From the NCBI GenBank assembly GCA_016718205.1, contig JADKEB010000019.1, positions 1 through 29,378 of the forward strand: DNA of 29,378 nucleotides, given 5' to 3'. This DNA is from Saprospiraceae bacterium (lineage in GTDB: Bacteria; Bacteroidota; Bacteroidia; Chitinophagales; Saprospiraceae). Shown piece after piece: positions 24,200-29,378 of this stretch. The translations under genes and the position numbers were made by a program. The notes beneath the pieces are model-generated. The model was given only the letters and a program-made list of their open reading frames with translations. It ran no database searches and was not told the origin of the DNA. The stretch's first letter is position 1, and each line of letters begins with the position of its first letter.

Positions 24200-25811
24200 G
24201 TAACTATTTACGTCAAAAATATTTAAAATTAAGTACAAATATAAAAATAAAATATATATTTGTAACATTTATAGACCTGACCTGAAAATAGAACTCTGAA
24301 ATTTGGTAAACAATCAAACAGAGTACTTATCAAAAATATATACGAAATACTTTCTGAACATCCTTTATTAAAAGCAAAAGGAATAACACTCAGCGGTGAT
24401 AGTGAATCATTGGTTGCCGTGATATTTTTGTTATTAGATGAGATTCAAAGGCGAGACGAAATAATAGAAAGGCAAAATAATGAAATTATGGCATTAAGGG
24501 CCGAGGTTTCAGAGCTCAAATCTAGATTAAACCAAAATAGCAACAACTCTCACAAACCACCATCAAGTGATCCCTATAGGAAAGCAGCCACAACAGGAAG
24601 AAGGGTGGAAAACGAGGCGGAAAAGAAGGTCACCAAGGCAAAGGAATGGACAGGCTACAATTTAAAATGAGGTAGAATTAAAAGTAGAAACTGAACGTTG
24701 TGAATGTGGGGCAGATTTGATGGCTGTAAAAGGTGAAATTTCAGAAGTACGACAAGTACAAGACATACCTGAGCCACAGGTAGTAGTCACAGACTACAAA
24801 CAACAAAGAAGACTTGTCCTTGCTGCGGGAAGGAACATTTCGGTATATTTCCACAAGGAGTAAACGCCCCGGTTCAATACGGTAACAATGTCAAAACTCT
24901 AAGCGTACTGCTGTGCAACGATTACAAGGTACCTATTCAGAAAGTATCGCAATTGCTCAGCGATTTATATGGATTATTCCCCAACGTTTCCACAATAGTA
25001 AAATATAATGCTAAGGCATATGAGAAAATGGAAGCGGTAGAGATGTTAATCAAGAAATCAATACTATCATCTCTGGTCGCACATTCAGATGAAACAGGTA
25101 TTCGAGTTGGCGGAAAGATGTTTTGGCTTCATGTAATGAGTACTTGTATGTTCACCTATCTTTTTACACATAGTAAAAGAGGGTTGGAAGCCTTGAAAAG
25201 TGAGTTAAGTCTCATCAAAGATTACACAGGAAACTTGTGCACGATAGTTATGCGAGCTACTTCAATTTCTTAAGTATCATACATGCCTTATGTGGCGCAC
25301 ATATCATAAGAGAGCTTACCTCACAAGAGGAAATAGGTAGGCAATGGGCAGTTAAAATGAAAACACTTCTACTAAAACTTAAAGCAACCGATGAAGAACA
25401 AAACATGAACAACAGAGAAAATATAGTAAAGCACTACCAACAAATATTAACAGACGGAATCCAAGAAGAGCCACCACCTGAGAGAAAAGGCAAACGAGGA
25501 AGAGAGAAAAAAAGTAAAGGGCTTAACTTGATAATTCGTATGCAAACCAACATGGATGCAGTGTTACTATACGCCTTTGATCCCGAAGTTCCCTTTACCA
25601 ATAATCAAGCGGAGAGAGATTTTAGGTTTTCAAAGGTAAAAATGAATGTATCTCATTGCTTCAGAAGCACCGATGGAGCAACTCACCATGCTCGTATTAT
25701 GAGTGTGATCTCAACTGCAAGGAAACATAATATGAACGTATTCGACACCATCAAAAATATTTTGAAGGCAAATCATTCTGTTTCTCTCCACCAGGCCTCG
25801 TAAATAGTTAC
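24200..25811 (+). mobile_element. IS66-family element, tnpC only
   Basis: GTAACTATTTACG (24200-24212) and its exact inverse CGTAAATAGTTAC (25799-25811) bound a 1612-bp unit coding only a TnpC-type transposase, as in the short (ISBst12-like) IS66 forms that lack tnpA and tnpB. The tnpC stop codon lies inside the right terminal repeat. The 8-bp flanks (AATTATTG and TAAAATTT) do not match, so no target duplication is visible. It is inserted directly upstream of hicA. Confidence 0.8.
24281..25803 (+). pseudogene. tnpC: IS66 transposase TnpC, frameshifted
   Basis: Pieces in three frames reassemble into an IS66 transposase. They include an N-terminal leader (KNIYEILSEHPLLKAKG), a coiled coil (RRDEIIERQNNEIMALRAEV), the family motif NSNNSHKPPSSDP, a zinc-binding block with CECGADL and later CPCCGKEHF, DDE residues in AHSDETGIRV, then HDSYASY, and finally PFTNNQAERDFR. 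Breaks occur near 24660, 24820 and 25250. The frame opens at 24281, but the true start codon is unclear; TTG at 24410 is inside the coding region. The element may be dead, or the breaks may be sequence errors, since nearby housekeeping genes show the same pattern. Confidence 0.85.
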
Positions 25812-25904
25812 TAAAATTTTTCAATTATACGTAATAATGATTTAATATTGTGACTTTTAAGATCAAAACAATCATATGAAATGAGCATGAATCCATCTTT
25901 GTGG

Positions 25905-25936
25905 TACCTGCCCGACTAACGTGTTCAGGCGGGCAC
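25905..25936. repeat. TGCCCG/CGGGCA intergenic hairpin
   Basis: TACCTGCCCGACTAACGTGT followed by TCAGGCGGGCA. TGCCCG (25909-25914) pairs with CGGGCA (25930-25935), and CCTG/CAGG gives an alternative fold. It is G+C-rich in an A+T-rich gap. The rest of 25812-26002 shows no gene. Confidence 0.5.
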
Positions 25937-26002
25937 AAATCGGAATAAATATTTTCATGCTAATTCCACTTAGGCAATTAAAATATAAACAAAAATATAC
26001 AG

Positions 26003-26752
26003 ATGAAACTCATCTCCTGGAATGTCAATGGAATCCGTGCCGTGGTAGGACGAACATTTCTTCAGCAGTTTGCTGATATGGATGCAGATATTTTCTGTCT
26101 GCAAAGAAACAAAAGCTCAGGATGTTCAGGTAGCTGAGGTTCTTTCATCATTGAGCGGATACCATGTTCATAGCAATTCGGCAGAGAAAAAAGGATACTC
26201 AGGTGTCGCTATCATCTCCAAAAAGAGCCAATATCCATCACCAAAGATATCGGTATCACTGATCATGGCAATGAAGGTCGAGTCATTAGTGCCGAGTTTG
26301 ATGATTTTTTTGGTCAATGTCTATGTACCCAATAGTGGAGAAGGACTCAAAAGACTTGATTATCGAGGAGAATGGGACGAAGCCTTTTCTAAATATCTTG
26401 CCGATTTGCGAATGAAGAAAAAAACATCATAGTCACAGGTGATTTCAATGTGGCTCATAATCCTATTGACCTTGCCAGACCAAAGGAAAATTACAATAAA
26501 ACTTCAGGATATACACAAGTGGAAATAGATGGGATGACTAAAATTTTATCAAAAGGATTTACTGATTCTTTCAGATATCTTTATCCGGACAAGGTCCAAT
26601 ATTCGTTTTGGAGTGTTAGATTTGGTGCCAGAGCCAAAATCTGGGCTGGCGTATAGACTATTTTCTGGTTGATGAACGCATGAATGATAACATCAGGATG
26701 CATTTATCCTCGATCAGGAATTAGGGGTCAGATCATTGTCCGATTGGGTTGA
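26003..26752 (+). pseudogene. xth: Exonuclease III, multiple frameshifts
   Basis: An exodeoxyribonuclease III / AP endonuclease of the ExoA type, for base-excision repair. MKLISWNVNGIRAVVGRTFL starts at 26003. Joined across frames it reads FCLQETKAQDVQVAEVL, SGVAIISKK, VNVYVPNSGEGLKRLDYR, VTGDFNVAHNPIDLARP and LGWRIDYFLVDERM, then SDHCPIGL at the end. These include the metal and catalytic Asn, Glu, Asp and His positions. At least six one-base indels, mostly in A, T or G runs (near 26103, 26226, 26312, 26425, 26633, 26735), split it. Coding quality between breaks is high, so sequence error is the better explanation. The exact end is uncertain. Confidence 0.85.
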
Positions 26753-26800
26753 TTTTATCGCAATACTTTCCCTGCTTTAGCTCCATTATACCCCATCCTA

Positions 26801-27693
26801 CTAATTTCCATTAATTTTTTTTGCCCCTTTCTTTGGTCCAGAACAGGTTTAGGTCTTGGTGCTTCATCCATAATTTGAGTAGCGATCTTTTCTATTCGGG
26901 TCCGGTATCCTTCTTTAGCTCATAGCCTACATAGCTGCCATCAGGTACTAATGTTTCCCCTTGTCCGGTATACGACTCATTTTTTTGATCAGATTATCCA
27001 CAACGATCATTTCCATACCCGGATTGTAATTGACTGTCATTTGAGCATCAGCAGCATATCTGAACAATAATCTGTTGACCTGTTCGTCTTTTTGCCCGGC
27101 TACCTGAGTTCTGAAGACCGGCTTACCAAAATACGGATTGCCTTCTCTTGTAAAAACAGTACATCTATCAATTTGATATTTTCATATTTATCCCATCTGT
27201 TGACACCAAAAGTTAATAGTACTTTTCGCCTTTAGGTGTCTTGTTTTCCATCAGATGATAATAGATCGCACCAAGCCGATTCTTTATCATACTCGTCCTC
27301 TTGAAACCTCCATCGATATTTTTAAAAATGTCTTTGAGTACATGTAGTTTTTCATCTGATGTCTGGATGACACCAAAATATTTTACTTCTCCTTCATCTA
27401 CAGCTACTTCCGGTAAATATCCTGAATGATCTGTTCTGAAGGGAGATTTTGGAAATCCACTTCAGAGAATCAAACTGGTGCTGAAAAGAACCTTTTTTGC
27501 CAAGTGTCTCCAAAAACAGGGAATTGAACTTACTCATAGCCTGACTTCGGTGTTTACCTTCGGATGCATTGGCCATCACATCAGCATGGTAGGCTAATTC
27601 TTCTTCTCCTGTAAAAATTGTCTGCCCGAAAGAAGTCAGGCTGTTCATCAACAATATACAGGTGCAAGTAATAATAATGCGGCAATATCCCAT
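26801..27693 (-). pseudogene. Conserved secreted protein, frameshifted
   Basis: The start MGYCRIIITCTCILLMNSL with TSFGQ is a signal peptide. The first open frame (to 27394) holds TIFTGEEELAYHADVMANAS and continues, after shifts, through VDEGEVKYFGVIQTSDEKLH, DGGFKRTSMIKNRLGAIYYH, LTFGVNRWDKYENIKLIDVL, RTQVAGQKDEQVNRLLFRYA, MTVNYNPGMEMIVVDNLI and KIATQIMDEAPRPKPVLDQR. Coding-like sequence runs to a stop near 26801-26813. It resembles a conserved Bacteroidota envelope protein of unknown function (recalled, not searched). Several one-base breaks are present, for example near 27220, 27160, 26980 and 26900. Confidence 0.65.
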
Positions 27694-27778
27694 TTGATAC
27701 AGAATCGTTTTGGTTTAAACGACAATTGCAAAAATAGTATTTCAAAATATGTCAAAAAAAAATGTTAAACCTCAACAT

Positions 27779-29286
27779 CTATTTCACTTCCTGCATCAAT
27801 TTGCGCACAAACGGTGAGATGGTTATCAGAACGACGCCTGCAATCAAAGCATAATTGCCAATTGCCGGTAACCGTCGGTGTATGCTATCAATTTATTATA
27901 ATTATCGGCATTTTCTGATACTTCAGAATATTGGCAACCAAGAATTCCCGGCAAAGTATTGTCCATATGCACTTGCTAAACCACATACCCATCATGATGG
28001 CCTGTAATCTTGAGGAGCCAGTTTGGTCATAATGGACATACCGATAGGTGAAAGACACAACTCACCGAAAGTAATAATCAACCAACCAAATGTAAACAGA
28101 TCAAGTGAAGTGGACCCATTAGTATCTGCAAATAATCTGGTACTGTAAAAATATAAAATCCACCTGAAAGAAAAAATAAATGCCATACCAAATTTTATCA
28201 ATGTATTTGGCTCCCATTTTTCTGTTGGCCAGCCATATCCAGACAATACCGGAGAAGTGCAGCAAACATGATGACAAAAGAGAGTTGGCCGAATTATTGA
28301 CACCATTGGGATCCAGCGTGATGCCCAAAACTTTATTGTCAAGGTTGTTGGCAGCAAATAAACTGAGTGATCCTCCACTCTGCTCAAAAACGCCCAGAAT
28401 ATGATGCTGAAGAAGATAAATACCAGACCCTGCCAGTAATTTTTTTACGATCGAAGCATTATGTGCATCATTTCATACCCTAAGTACACTAAGGTCAGCG
28501 GTCCGATGGTATACATAAAGTAGTCTATATTTGGTTTTGGATACCATGATCATAATCACGGGCAGCAACAGCAATGAGCCTATATATGTTGCCCATTCCG
28601 ATATTTTGCGCTTTTTTCCGTCAAGTGAGACAAAGGAGACAAACCAATTTCGCCCATAGATTTCTGAGTATTGATAAATGTAAGCAAACTGATCACCATT
28701 ACTATCGCCGCAAACCCAAAAGCTACGTTCCATCTGAGTGCTTCGGGGACAATGCTGCTCAACATTTCTCCTTTACCGACGGCTATACACAGATAACCAC
28801 CCAATAGTGCTCCTATGTTGATACCGGCATAAAACAATGAAAACCCCGCATCTCTCCTTGGGTCGCCTTCTTTGTACAATTGGCCCACCATGGTAGAAAT
28901 ATTGGGCTTAAAAATCCTGTTCCTATGATGGTAAAACTGATACCAAAAAAGAAATATGCTTTGGGGTCTATGGCAAGGATTAAACTTCCTGCTATCATTA
29001 ATATCCCACCCCAAAACAGAGATTTTCCAGATCCAGAATTTTATCTGCAAACAATCCACCTATGAAGGTAAAGGCATAAACGAATGCCTGAGTAGCTCCA
29101 TACTGAAGATTTGCACAGAATCATTGAGCATCAGCTCCGTCACCATAAAATAAATCAGCATACCTCGCATGCCATAGAAACAAAATCGCTCCCACATTTC
29201 AGAAAAACCACAAAGGCCATATCTGTTTAGGTATTTCCCTTCGAAATTTGGATCTGCTCTAAGCTAAGAGATACATGTCTGCTCAT
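27779..29286 (-). pseudogene. POT-family peptide transporter, frameshifted
   Basis: A proton-dependent oligopeptide (di/tripeptide) transporter of the POT/PTR2 family in the inner membrane, about 500 aa when frames are joined, which is normal length. The start MSRHVSLSL is at 29286 and the family motif EMWERFCFYGMRGMLIYFM comes next. PNISTMVGQLYKEGDPRRDA followed by GFSLFYAGINIGALLGGYLC is diagnostic of POT carriers. FFEQSGGSLSLFAANNLDNK and GWLIITFGELCLSPIGMSI come later; the end is LMQEVK and a TAG at 27779-27781. At least six indels split it. Residue-level conservation is good, so the gene may be intact in the organism. Confidence 0.85.
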
Positions 29287-29378
29287 CTACTATGATTTTT
29301 AATGTGTTAAAAAGTCAAAAAAAAAGAAATAAAAATCTTAGATTTATAGGTTTTTAGTCTGAGCGTATGTTTTTATAT
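29287..29378. other. Right edge, upstream of transporter
   Basis: A+T-rich leader of the leftward transporter gene. No clear TAnnTTTG is seen on the minus strand. The window ends here. Confidence 0.4.

Noticed and set aside
24192..25819. 8-bp target duplication of the IS66 element
   Set aside because: The flanks AATTATTG and TAAAATTT do not match.

Overview
The window looks like chromosomal DNA of an uncultured Bacteroidota bacterium, probably a Saprospiraceae-like lineage (lineage is inference). Signs seen directly are A+T-rich intergenic DNA, promoters with the Bacteroidota -7 element TAnnTTTG, a DUF4834 mini-protein, secretory signals ending in FGQ or FAQ, a giant beta-propeller histidine kinase, and many short structured intergenic repeats.

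Layout. (1) 1-7.2 kb is housekeeping: rluF, a LysM glucosaminidase, a DUF937 protein, DUF4834 plus an RluA-family pseudouridine synthase, a rhodanese / DUF2892 membrane protein / OsmC sulfur-handling operon, and smpB. Two MITE-like elements with GAGTATG ends and TTA target duplications lie at 1036-1370 and 3441-3600. A third structured repeat lies at 6195-6443. (2) 7.5-17.7 kb is an accessory-looking locus. It holds a 1262-aa sensor kinase (14 propeller repeats, Y_Y_Y, membrane helix, kinase), a divergent pair (secreted HELTH metallopeptidase plus a secreted protein with seven perfect 11-residue repeats), and a convergent 1108-aa secreted caspase-TPR protein. Related inverted-repeat sequences lie upstream of both the kinase and the caspase gene. 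(3) 18.1-21.6 kb has a DPP4-type S9 peptidase (one frameshift) and an AAA ATPase with a DUF3696-like end (two frameshifts). (4) 22.05-23.3 kb is an IS-sized cassette: an intact AAA/DUF4143 ATPase bracketed by near-identical palindromic repeats, two of which surround its own promoter. (5) 23.4-25.8 kb is a broken hicBA toxin-antitoxin pair abutting an IS66-family element with 13-bp terminal repeats. (6) 26.0-29.3 kb has exonuclease III, a conserved secreted protein and a POT peptide transporter, all split by several one-base indels.

Two candidate systems stand out. One is the kinase / metallopeptidase / repeat protein / caspase locus, which could be an envelope-stress or regulated proteolysis module. 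The other is the DUF4143 ATPase cassette, which has the build of a self-regulated or mobile unit without a transposase. Indels concentrate from about 20.1 kb onward, mostly in homopolymers and in unrelated genes including housekeeping ones, so much of the apparent gene decay at the right end may be sequence error rather than biology. No rRNA, tRNA or CRISPR array was seen.
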